This document shows positions 33,108 to 56,390 of a stretch of 64,000 nt of DNA, in pieces. Source of the stretch: Apostichopus japonicus (Eukaryota; Echinodermata; Holothuroidea; Aspidochirotida; Stichopodidae). Within the stretch, counting starts at the first letter, position 1. Every line of letters begins with the position of its first letter. The position numbers and the translations under genes were made by a program. The notes beneath the pieces were generated by a model. The model was not told the DNA's origin. It saw only the letters and a program-made list of their open reading frames with translations, and ran no database searches. The stretch covers positions 5,827,001 through 5,891,000 of the forward strand of contig NC_092579.1 in NCBI RefSeq assembly GCF_037975245.1, written 5' to 3'.

Positions 33108-36100
33108 ACGACATAGCCATATCTTTCAGAACACCATCCTATTATGTGGTACAGGAACCTGTTGGCCTCCCATATTTAAACACTTTTTCTGTTTTGGAGT
33201 TTACATCCTCTGTCAATGGAAATCCAAAGCACGCATATACAACAAAGATACTACCCAGCGCACTGCGAAATTGTTGTAAAAAAGAACTGTGAAAATGTGT
33301 CTTTCAACAAATTTAAAGACTCATGCAGTGTTTTCCCCTCTAAGTTTGCAAATACGTTTAAGCATGTAGCTGCATGCTTTAAGAAATACAATTTGTTTTC
33401 TCAAGAAATGATATCAACATATTAGTTCAAAGATTGTCTGTTAGTGTTAGACAAAATGGCCGAGATAAACGTCATAAATAAAAAAAAAACATTATCGTTA
33501 ATGAGAGAAGCAATTATCTTACACACCCGAGGTGCCAATGAATTATTTGCGATTCTCCAACCTTATAGGAGGAAAGAAGCAGCATCTCCTAAAGAGACAA
33601 TCTCCATATATTTCTCCTTGGTTATTTTATTTATTTATTTTCTCTCTCAACCTCTCCATCTTTCCCTTCTTTTCTCTAAATCATAGCCCACCAATTAATT
33701 GTGGAAGAGACGTTCCCCGCAGTGTTCAGAGTACATATCAAATGACATAATAAACATTTAAACAAGAATGTTCATTCTACTCAGACAACATAAGTGTGAC
33801 ATTCGTATAGTATCCTGATTGATTCGTCCTGGCTTTCATTTCAACGTTCAGAGAATGTACTCTTGGGAAATATATTGGGGACCGCTTTTTATCTTTGATA
33901 TGAAGTTAGTGACGGAAACTTCATTATAGTCATTTTGATTGTCAAATTACCAAAACAAAATGGAAATGTGAGGCCTAGTATTACACCTACTCTTGACCCC
34001 AAATCATTTCTCGTGCACATGGAATTCGCGTCAGGCAGCTCTGTCCATGTGATTCCTTAAAGAACCACTTTTAATCAGAATTATAGTCTTGCTTTGTCAT
34101 ACCCCAAGAAATAAAATTGTAAGTGCTAGACCAGTATTGAACCTACAGAGATTCCATTTTCAAAGATATTCAGCTTTTTGTCGTGTTAATTTCTCTGGTA
34201 TGCTCCTTTAAGGCTAAATTAATGATGACGTCAGCTTCCCGGTATACAGGCCTTAACGTTAATGTTATTTTCGTCTTCATCTTTTATTATAATAATAACT
34301 CAATCAAATGATGTTATTTGAACTTAATATTAAAAACAAAGCACCAATGTAGGACATTGTAACACTAATTGCCCAAGACAAATTTGTACTGGCATTTGTA
34401 AACAAGTTATTGAGAACGTTATTAGTCTTATGTTTTCCATTGACTTATGAAGTTTTGTGTTACATCTGAGGAACTGACATAACTGCTAGTGTGTTATAAC
34501 ACGTGGTCCACATATTTAAATTCATCAACCTCGGATGCTTAAAGGATCCTTCCTCAGAAATGGAAAAGTGGTATAGAAATGCAACCTCGAATGATAGCAG
34601 TTAACGTACTGTAACATATGAAATTTGATTTTTTTGGCTTACGTCGTCCATTTAAAACAAGACCAGGATTTGATATCCTTTATTCTATCAAACACAAGAC
34701 AGTTTTCTACATTATTCGTATTATCAAGTAAAACAACCACTAGGCCTATATATGTGTTTTGCGACATCCGAAAGTGTTTTTTTTTTTTGGACTGAGAAAA
34801 TTGAGGGATATAAGTTTTTTGTTAAATGTGGGTTTGGTGCTCACAACAATTTACCAGTCATGAATTTTTGTACTTATATTTCGCATAATTTCTGCCACTA
34901 AAGTATACATGAAAGAAATTCTTCTGTCATATAATCTTAATTTGTCCTTCTTAGCAGATTGGTAGTGTACGAGTACAACAGCATGACTACACGAGTACAA
35001 GTAGAATTCGAGAGCAAAGGGCGAAAGTTGACAAGTTGAGTACAAAATTCACACTTTCAAATGTCAAATCTTGGCCACTGTAGCATCTACAAAACCAAAC
35101 AATCTTCTGGGAAAGTTTCCTAAATCCTAAATCCTATTTTGGCTCCTGTTTTTTCTTACAGCTTCACACGCCACTGGTAGGTTATAATGATAAAGGTTAA
35201 CATGGACTCTGCAGAGATTACCAATTTATTTTGTTACTGAAGTTGCTTTTTTTTCTCTTCTACTTTTACAGAAGTATGACTAATTTCTACCCCCCCCCCC
35301 CTCCTCTACTTCCCCTTGTGTGGATGTTTGTTTCCAACTCGTTGTCTATGCAAACAAAGTCTTTTTTATGCAAACAAAGGTTTTTTAGAAGGATATAAAT
35401 TAAAATCAGTCACGAGCGAAAACGTGACATTTGCTTCAAAAATTCACCAATCTGATTATTTCCTTTATTTAAATACTGTTGATGAAAACATACTACTAAG
35501 CCTGGAAATCTTACCTTGCTCTGAGAATATATATATGTATATATTTTCTCTCTCTCTATCTCTCTTCAAGTTGCTCTTCATCAAATATACAAAAAAAAAA
35601 AAGTCTGCCGAATTGGCGACGATGATATATTTTAATGATATTTCCTAGTACTGTATTAACGGCAACGGTTATGAAGGGTATGTAGGATCATGGTAGGATG
35701 TACCAACGCACACAAAAATAGCCTCACTAACATTACATTACAAGGAGAACAAAAACTGAGCAAATATTGTGGGCTGGTTACTATAGGGCCGAAGGGAGTC
35801 AATTACGGGGTCATGAATAGGGTACAAGGAGAGAACAAACAGGACTAATTGTGGCATAAAGGCTACTTGGTAAATATATCCGTTCCACTACTACAACCAT
35901 GGATGGAGACTCTTTTGATAGCAAAGATACTTAAAGCTAAACGCTGTATACGGTGCTGAATAAACGTAAACTTAAAGGTGGTGATCGTTGCATCATGTGA
36001 CGTCAGAAATGAATATGCAACACGGTAGATGTCACTTCTGCCGCCGTGTTTTTAAACACTAAAAGGTTTCACGTACAGCACATATTCTGCAATTGCACTC

Positions 36101-36662
36101 TCAAACATAATGTGTCATTTTTTTCTTTCTTTCTTGGGAGTCCTTTACCTTGTTAAGCCTGAATTGGCTTTTTAGAGGACTTCCCTCCACATGTATATAT
36201 TTATTACCTGTAGAAAATCAAATAAATCAAAATCAAAATGAAAAAATCAAAGTATTTTCTAGTACGAATTTAAGTAAGATACCCTGTCACCTTTTTTGTT
36301 GTCAGTACTGAAAGTAGGCCTAAAGTTGGGGGGGGGGGGGTGGGAGGACCGGTGATCCAGCAAACACCACAATGATCCGGGGGTCTAACAAAACGGTCCT
36401 GATGTGTGTTCTGGAGTATTGTTTATAGTACGCTATTTGATATGTATGAACAATAGGATCGATGGAATATTACGCATTTGTTAAATATGAATAAACTTGA
36501 TGACGCGTTTTTGAACAACAAGTTTTAAACAAAATGTCATTATACGGTTAACCGCTAACAAGCTAACGTGATTCGCACATGCATGTATGATAATTTTTCG
36601 TGGAAACGATTATCGGCATGTTTGGCTTTCATTTCTTGACTGCGAAGCAATTTTTCTTTATG

Positions 36663-36903
36663 TATGTTTGTATGTATTTTAGTTCCTCCTGCAAGGAGGA
36701 ACTCGCGAAGAAGCCATCATTGGCTTATCAAAGCCGCAAGCTGACCGAAGTCAGTCTCTTACATTCATATTTAACGTCCATGATTATGAATTGTAAATTG
36801 TCAACAACTTTGTAAATGGACGACATACATTAATCTTAGAGTGACTCGAACCGGGGACCTTATGATTGAAAGGCACCGGCGTTAACCATTGAGCTAACAC
36901 TCC
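36663..36903 (-). mobile_element. tRNA-headed SINE-like element
   Basis: Read on the minus strand from 36903 it begins ggagtgttagctcaatgg, a good Pol III A box in a tRNA-like 5' end, with a B box ggttcgagtc about 45 nt later. The 3' side of the T stem is missing, so the first bases pair instead with cactct directly after the T loop; it is not a working tRNA. The body ends in a row of hairpins (ctgaccgaagtcag, aagccatcattggctt, agttcctcctgcaaggagga plus act) and then an aaaatacatacaaacatac tail. Confidence 0.65.
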
Positions 36904-37595
36904 TTTTTATTGGATCGGATCGGATTTTATCGGATCATGGTATCCCTTTAAACATTGGACGTCACGATGTCAAAGACAACCGAGCCTAAAGGTTAACAGA
37001 TCACCACGGTTAACCGCTCATGAGCCACCTGAAAGATTCTTCGATAACATGAAATGATACAAGCGATAAAAGATTTAATTTAGTAATTTAAAGCCTTTCG
37101 GTTTTATTTGCTTGACATTACCTTCTCTCATTGCTTCCTTCATTTTCAATTTCAAACAATGTCCCTTTTACTATCCAGGATATATGCTTGTGGTTAGGTA
37201 AGAACATTGTCTTAACGTGTTCGCTTTGATACGGGTAGCTCCTGTAGGATGCTCCCCACCCCCTCCCCTCCCCCACACTTCTTGTCTTTCACCTCCCTTC
37301 TAGTAAATCACACATCATTGTAACATCTTGACACCCTTTGATCGGAATGGCATATAGAATGGGACCCCCCCACCCCCCCCATCAGAGTTTTAAAAAAATG
37401 TTTGATGAAAACAAATCGATAGTAGGCCTACTAATTAATTTTAATAAATAATTGTCAACACAATGAAGAATATATAATACTGAAGAAGGAGGGAACCGGG
37501 ACCTCTATAGAATCCTTCAAACAAAAGATATATTTCGTTTCGTAAAACAAAAGTTTTTTAAAATCTACTTATTCATGCTCTCTAGCACATTCGTT

Positions 37596-37740
<145 letters not shown>

Positions 37741-39759
37741 GAAAATCATTATCGAAATTTAAACAGACTTGAATAAAGCCAATAACTAATCGAAAGAATA
37801 AATGAATATCAATCAAAAAAGGAAGGTGAAGCCGAACTCAAAATAAATTCAACTAAGAAATCCCTTGGTAATATGACAAGTATTATTTTAATCAATTATC
37901 GAACAACTTGGACTGCATTTCACTTTATTATGAATATTTGGAGATCGTATTTAATTTCATTTCATTTGAAGCGGTCTTCGTTTTACTTTCATGTTCAAAA
38001 TGAGGATTTATCAAATACCTAATAATAGACCTCTACCTCAAGTTCTGCAAACATGTACTTCTATATCGTGATTAGCATTCGCTATAACAAAGACTTAAAT
38101 AATACAAAAGATCTCCTAAATATTGTCTTTAACACCATGTCTATAGTCCAAGCTAGCGTTCCTGTATTCTGAGCATCGATTCTGAGGGGTGGGATGGATG
38201 GGGGGTGGGGTGAGCTCTGATGACTCGTTGCTTGGTCCTCATGGAAGATCCTGGGTCGTGGGCTTTTGCGGACCACAGCTCTATGATATAATATGATACT
38301 AGACATGTTTTACACGAAATAAGGTTTCGAAGAAAAGGCAAACATTGTTTATTTGTACCATGTAGTGGCTCTGTTTTAATTGCTTCTTGGTTCAGCTGAT
38401 TATCATGTATTGCCTACCCGTGTAAAGCTTTATGAAAATTCTCCCTGTACCTACATATACCTATCAGAATAAAATTATGTAAGAAGAGAATGAATGCGTA
38501 GGAAGTCTCAATTCTAGATTGTAACTTTTTACTCCTATATACAAAGGGATGGCACAAGGGTTAGGCACAGTATAAATCTTGAGATGTTGATTTTAGACCA
38601 TTAAGAACAATAAACTATAAGTCCAGGATAAAGGGCATCAACCACCACTTTTGCTATGGTTGAGGGGGAGGGGCTTAGATGTTATATCGCCCTGGAACAG
38701 GGGTATTAGAGGGGGTAAAATGATGGGTACCTTGGAATTTCAGGCGTATTGCGTAATCAATGGCGGCTTACTTTGCATTGTGGTGAGGCTTTAGGAGCCA
38801 ATTTTCAAAGCGAGTGTATTCAGTCAAACAGGAAGCTGTTAACTTAAAACTCGAATATTAGAGAGTTTTTAGGTTACTGAATAATTTAAAATTGTCTATG
38901 ATCCCTGTCTTTGTTATTCCTTTATGATATCATTTAATCAACAGAGGCTCATTAATCAAAGCGGCTGGACTATCTAGTTTAGCATACACCGCATTAAGCC
39001 ACCTTCTCATTAGCATCACAACTCAATGATAGGAAAACATAGGAACTCGGCAGCCTCTAATGACATGTTTACAATTCATTGCAATTTGTACAGGGAAAAA
39101 ATGCTGTTGGAATTCATCTTTTCAGAAGTCGGTTGCTTATATGAAGATCAAAATAATATTTTGACAGCGTTATTAAAACTTAAAGTTAAAATAGAAAGAA
39201 AAGGGATTGATGAGCATAACCAATTATGCCTGGACTAAGGTGCAAATATCATCCTCAAGTTTATGTTAACGGATCAATTCGGTAAATGCCACAAAAGGTT
39301 ATAAGTAGATTACAGACAGTAAAAATGTTGTAACTTGCATCTACAAACTGACGATTAAACTAATTAAGAGTCGGTTATACGGATTGTAAGCATTTTGTTT
39401 ACATCTTTGTTTCATTTCATTGTTACATTTAAAGCAAAGTGTATTTTTACATTTTCTCATCTGGTTTGATGACATTATCTGTTACCCATCTCTTCCGGCA
39501 ATTTAAGTCTATTATATATGGACTTCATTCTTCATGTCTTCCCAGTCGCTAATCTTTTCTACCAGCTCCCATACGAAGGATAGGTCAATCTATCGAGAGA
39601 GGGGAAAAGAGTGAGAACTGATAGATTGACACAAAAAATCAGAAAACTCGAAAGACTAAAGCACCTTCATTAGGCTACCTGAGGGAATTTTTATATTCCT
39701 TACAAATCTCCTGTATCTCATGACTAGCTATACTTATTAAGAACAGTCACACATGAAAA

Positions 39760-39926
39760 AAACCTGGGCACGAAAAACCAAACAACCGAACGACTGACCC
39801 GCTCTCAACCCCAGTCCCCTTGCATCGAGGCTATGACTGTGTGATCATCGTCAGGTGTGAATCACGATTCCCCTCGAAGGGGAACAGATACTACACATGA
39901 TCTTAGCAAAAAGGCCGAGAAGCGAT
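39760..39926 (-). repeat. Repeat with a U2 snRNA-like 5' head
   Basis: On the minus strand, 39926-39882 matches the conserved first 45 nt of U2 snRNA with two substitutions (positions 19 and 30). It includes the 5' stem-loop and the branch-point-recognition GTAGTA. After TCTGTTC the U2 sequence stops and is replaced by a perfect hairpin (ttccccttcgaggggaa, 39868-39884), then about 100 nt unlike U2, ending gcccaggtttttt, a Pol III-type T run. There is no Sm site or U2 3' domain, so it is not a U2 gene. Diverged relatives at 23160-24070 share the body and the head, which fits a U2-headed SINE or satellite. Confidence 0.75.
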
Positions 39927-39929
39927 CTC

Positions 39930-40380
39930 CTGATTAGCTATAGTTATAACATGTATTGTGACTATTATTTACGTTAACACCTGCAGCATCTCATGACTAG
40001 CTACAATTGCCCGTTGTATCGATATTTCTGACATAGCTACGTATACAACCCCTGACTTAGTACATACATATATGTGCTCACCTGCACAAGTATAACGAAA
40101 TTCTTCACATAACCACCTGCATCACGTACAGTAACTATAGCAACACCTGGTCACCACTTTTTGTATCTGTAATTCCTCACAGGCACATCCATCCAATGAC
40201 TAAAGCTTAACTTACCGTTCGCATACATTTCTGTATTCCACTAATACATGCTTATACATACGTCTTCCAACTAGCTGCAGATATCACTATAATGTAGGTA
40301 CCAAAACCATGTCTCACTTAGCTTACCTACACCCCCTGACTAGATGCCTTATCATATATGTGAGGCTCAATATATCCTAC
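39930..40380. repeat. Degenerate short-period repeat
   Basis: Irregular recurrences of (c/t)tgact(a/t)agct(a/g)c and cacctgca(g/t)c at 30-60 bp spacing, starting already near 39710. Too decayed to define a unit. It flanks the U2-headed repeat and lies just 3' of the DUF4239-like gene. Confidence 0.4.
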
Positions 40381-40386
40381 GTGGGA

Positions 40387-52266
<11,880 letters not shown>

Positions 52267-53815
52267 GGAAAAAGACAGTCCCCAAAGGTAGCCTTTATCT
52301 GGTAGTAATATTTGTTTTTAAAAAGGCAACGTCATGTTTTTTCATTTATTCATTCAAAACAGCATTTAATGTAAACATTTTTTTAATTTTATTTAGCTCA
52401 GTGATTTTATGCACACGGCTCGGATGTAATTAATTCCTACGCAATGACTTTTTGTGTGTGTGTTAGGTTGAAACGGAGGGGGTGGGGAGGAGTAAGGGGA
52501 AGGGTGGAGTGAGGGGGAGAGGAGTAGTAAGGGGTAGATTATTAGATATGGCTCACGTTTACGTTGGATAATAGGTCATTAGCGTAAATATAGACAAGGC
52601 CAGACATTACAATAGAACTACTAACACTCGGATTACCCTTTCAATTGCTGAACATTGCCCCATAATTTCTTTTATAGAAAGCAAGTTTAGAATATGTTTA
52701 GAAGGGTTTTATAAAATTATGGTGGTATTGCTTCAGTATATGTAAAGAGTTAGTTACGTTTTACACAACAAAAGGGTTTGATGTTCTTGCCAGGAATAGC
52801 GATAGGTTTTTTTTTTCTTCTTCCAGGTGGGAGGAGAGTAGATGAATTCTTCAGTTGGCCAAACGTCAGTTTGCGGTAGGACTTTTCCCGTATAAGCCTC
52901 TCAAATTCACATACTTTTAGTCCAATCACACATAATATGTCGTTTAGATAGTAAGAAAGTGCAAAGCGGACTTCCCGCATTTTGAAGGTAACTTTTTTTT
53001 AGTTTATCAACTATGACGGGTGACATTTTGTTGTTGGAAATGACAATAGTAAAAAGTATAGTTAAATATTTCAACTGACCTAGATGCACTCAACACCAAA
53101 CTATCTTCGTTCTAACTGGAGCGCTATAAACCTCTTCTGAACATTGTTGATAGTTCGGATCGTTCCAACTGAGAACAGCTCCACACACCTCCGTTCAACG
53201 TGTCTCTGTTGTTCCAATGTGGATGGCAAACTGTCCCACCTCTGTAGTTGAGGAGAATTTTGTTCATGAAACTTGACTCACTGTGACGTCACACAGTCTG
53301 TGCGTCTTCATTTCGGGTGTGCGCATGTAACCATTACAGCATAACTTTGTGTATTTTCAAATTTAATCTCCAGCTAACGCAAACTGCTGGTTGTGTGCTC
53401 ATAAAACAGACGGACAAAAAAAAAATGAAAAAGAACAAAAAAAGGCAGATTCATACCACATTTGATAACAAAGTATTGCAAAAGGAATATTGACAGTTTT
53501 AAATGTTATTTACCAACCACCAACTACCGAAGAAGGTGAGTGCTATGGGGCTAACAATTCACAACATTTGACAAGTACAACGATATAAATATACCAAAAC
53601 AGTGCGTTATCTGTATAGCGAAATCAAGTTTATGCTGTGCGTGTTACTATGTCACACGAAATTTCGAGCTAGCAACAGCCGCGAAACTTGGTATCAATGT
53701 CAAGACTGCGTGACTCACCCTTTGTAATCCAGAGCGTATTTTCAGCTTGCATTATGACGTCCAACACCAGTGATATAATTTACTATCATAGATACATGGC
53801 TCAAATACTTCTTTA

Positions 53816-53982
53816 AAGCGCATTTACACGACACGATTTTCCTCACGATTTGTCGTGTACGACAGTCGTGCGCGACAAAATCGTGGCGTGCGAATGGACT
53901 TTCCGCAGAAACTGAATCGTGAGCAACTTGACGCGCAAAGTAGAGCAAGACGCCCGGAATCTCAGCGTGTAAATGAGTTGTC
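53816..53982. mobile_element. Small inverted-end element with CATTTACACG ends
   Basis: gcgcatttacacgacac at the left and agcgtgtaaatgag at the right are inverted. The interior is rich in complementary tcgtg/cacga words (cacgattt, aaatcgtg) and could fold on itself. No coding capacity; target duplication not resolved. Confidence 0.5.
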
Positions 53983-54035
53983 TTGAGTCGCGCACAATTT
54001 ATCACGCAGCGTTAGAATGTTGTTCCATTTGAATT

Positions 54036-54880
54036 TTGTTTATTTACGTCATGCATGACACGAAAGTCGATAATATGTGTGGCATGGAGGCAGTATCATC
54101 GTCGCTATCTGATGAAAAGACAAAGGTGACGGCACAGAAAGAAGAGGGTCGTATGGACAAGGCCCTGGCTCATTCGGAAAAAGACTCAAGGAGCCTTTTC
54201 AAACTTGATAAAGGAATTGACAACAGAAGACTGCAACAAATTGCGTAATTTTTTACTGCTGACAGTATTTAAATACTGCAATGATGTCGAATGGGGTGCC
54301 CTTGTCTACCTCGGTTTTTGAGAAAGTGGTCAGATGCTGGGGTATACACTCTCGTCCGTCGGATGGGGGTGTTAAATAGCGGTCCCGGGAGCTGGAGTAG
54401 GAGCGAATAACACCCCTGCCTCGTTATCCTCTGAACGCTTATCGTAATGCGAAGGCTTGAAATAAGCCGGTGTTCATCCACGATCTAACACGGATAGGGG
54501 CTCAACTAAGCTACTGCACGACTTCCTGATCCTTGGGTCTCTAAACTAAACTCAACTGCGGGGTTTTTCCACGCTGTTATCAAAGATACGGCCGGCAATT
54601 TTCAAACAAGACACCGTAATGAGGCGGTTGATATCTTCTGCTTTTGACAATAGACCTAGCTATGACAATATCTACGTGAGGAAAGAAAGACCCCAAGCAG
54701 GGAAAGTCATTGTTTGTATTTCTATCAAGTGTCCTAGGCTACCCAATAAAAGGAATAATATCCCTGCATCCGCGCCTGAGACATGGGTATTGTTGCCCCA
54801 ACCAAACCCTTTGACAAGTAAGTCCATATATGAAAATTTGATACAATGTTCTCGTTTAGGGGCCTTGCTTACATAAGTCA
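54036..54880 (+). pseudogene. Degenerate coding-like stretch, not identified
   Basis: Three frame pieces in the same orientation: 54042-54248 (ALAHSEKDSRSLFKLDKGI), then about 54290-54400 in another frame (FLRKWSDAGVYTLVRRMG), then 54560-54870 (DTAGNFQTRHRNEAVDIF; VIVCISIKCPRLPNKRNN). GC content and codon-like composition exceed the flanks, but frames are broken by stops. It may be a decayed transposon or retrocopy; I do not recognise the protein. Confidence 0.3.
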
Positions 54881-55828
54881 ATACCAAGTTTATTTTAGCA
54901 TGTTTAGGATGGGTGCCATTTTTGTCTTACGAACCAAGTTCATGCTGCCTTTGGGCTAATATATATAAGAATGTAGGATGGTATACGCTAACTTCGCGTT
55001 GCTAAGGGCCTTTTTCTTTCTCCAAAATTAATGATGAAGCTGATCGTTCTTTTTTCCTGAGGATTATTTAATATTACACTGTCCTGCCAATAGTTTGACT
55101 AAATGAAGTAAACTTACTACCGTAAAGATGTTCATAAACGTCAATAAATTCCCTAAGTTTCACATATACGCTTAATGATTTGTAAACGTTTAGTCAGTGT
55201 ACCTCTATAAACGTGTCACAATATTTTGTATGTCTTCCCAACTCTGACCCATTCATGATGAGCTCTGAGGCTACCTAAAATCTTCTAGTTTTAGTCTTAC
55301 CTGCTTACTACGACAAACCTGTGCTACCGGCTGTCAATATCACTCGGTCACCATAATATTGTTTTATCAGTTAACGCTGGTAAAGGCGAGTATTCATTTA
55401 AAACTGATGTGTGATATACTTTCTTAACATCATCAGTGTTACACTTACGAACAGTTCCTACTGACAAGGAGTTACAAACACAAGATACTAAACACACAAA
55501 TCCTATGCGTAACGATAAACTGAATTAACCAGACTACTCTAATAGTTCCGACCATATTTTTGGCAAACATTTGAACAGAATGTTGATGACGTTTTACTGC
55601 AAAAACTGGTCAAAATCTGCATATTGAACCATCTTAACAAGGTATACTTATCAGTAAAACATCCGGACAGCTGTAACTGTAAATGATTCAATATAAGTAA
55701 CCGTGCATGATGTTAGCATTTGTCGGTTCTAACTGGTTCATTCTTCCCACCATCTTTAACAGTTTTGACTGTTAAAGCCAATGAAAGACGAAGAGAGGGT
55801 CTCGTAAGGAAAACGTACGACTCTAAAT

Positions 55829-56343
55829 CAGGGACCCCTAGGGTTCCCTAACTGGGGTGCATGAACCCCCAGGGGTGCGTGGGTCCATCCCAAGGGGTTC
55901 GTGAGACGTTTCTGAAAGTCAAACTAGAGTACTTTTTGTTGAACTAAAATCTGATATATCATATAATTTAGTAATGTTCAAAAGTCGTATCTATCGACAA
56001 ACTCTTTTCGCGTTCCATACGCATATGTTGACTTAGTAGTACCGTACCGTGCATGTGATAAATAACTGAATTATACAGGCCGAATGACTTTGGTGAAGTT
56101 GTTGTACGCATGACAGTACCTCGTGAAGATAAAGGGCTGATCTGATCTTGAAGTTTCCAAATAAATATTTGTTTATCTCTTGTTTTTTTCCATTACAATA
56201 TTACATTATGAACTTGATCTTTTACGAAGCACTGTTATGAGTATTATAATAATGACTCAGATCGTGTCTCGAAAAGTTGTGGGTTCGTGGACAACTCTGA
56301 CATCCACAGGGGGTTCGTAGGGGATAAAGTTAAGGAAACCCTG
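55829..56343. mobile_element. Non-autonomous hAT-type element, CAGGG family
   Basis: Starts CAGGGACCCCTAGGGTTCCC and ends AGTTAAGGAAACCCTG. Flanked on both sides by a perfect ctctaaat duplication (55821-55828 and 56344-56351). The body carries ggggttcgtgag/gggttcgtgg repeats near both ends; 515 bp, non-coding. Confidence 0.92.
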
Positions 56344-56390
56344 CTCTAAATTAACAATGAATGCTGACTAAAGAAAAATTTAAAGGAATT

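Larger units (their letters stand above)
52267..56390. other. Region between the DUF4239-like and EGF-repeat genes
   Basis: No supported gene. It contains a purine-rich G patch (52476-52540), a foldback-type element (53816-53980), a degenerate coding-like stretch (54036-54880) and a delimited hAT element (55829-56343). The promoter of the DUF4239-like gene should be in the first kilobases; no core promoter motif stands out. Confidence 0.5.

Noticed and set aside
36836-36903. A functional tRNA gene
   Set aside because: A and B boxes are present but the T stem cannot pair and the anticodon arm is poor; it fits the head of a SINE-like element better.
39882-39926. A functional U2 snRNA gene
   Set aside because: Only the first 45 nt match. 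The Sm site and the 3' stem-loops are absent, and no upstream snRNA promoter element is recognisable.
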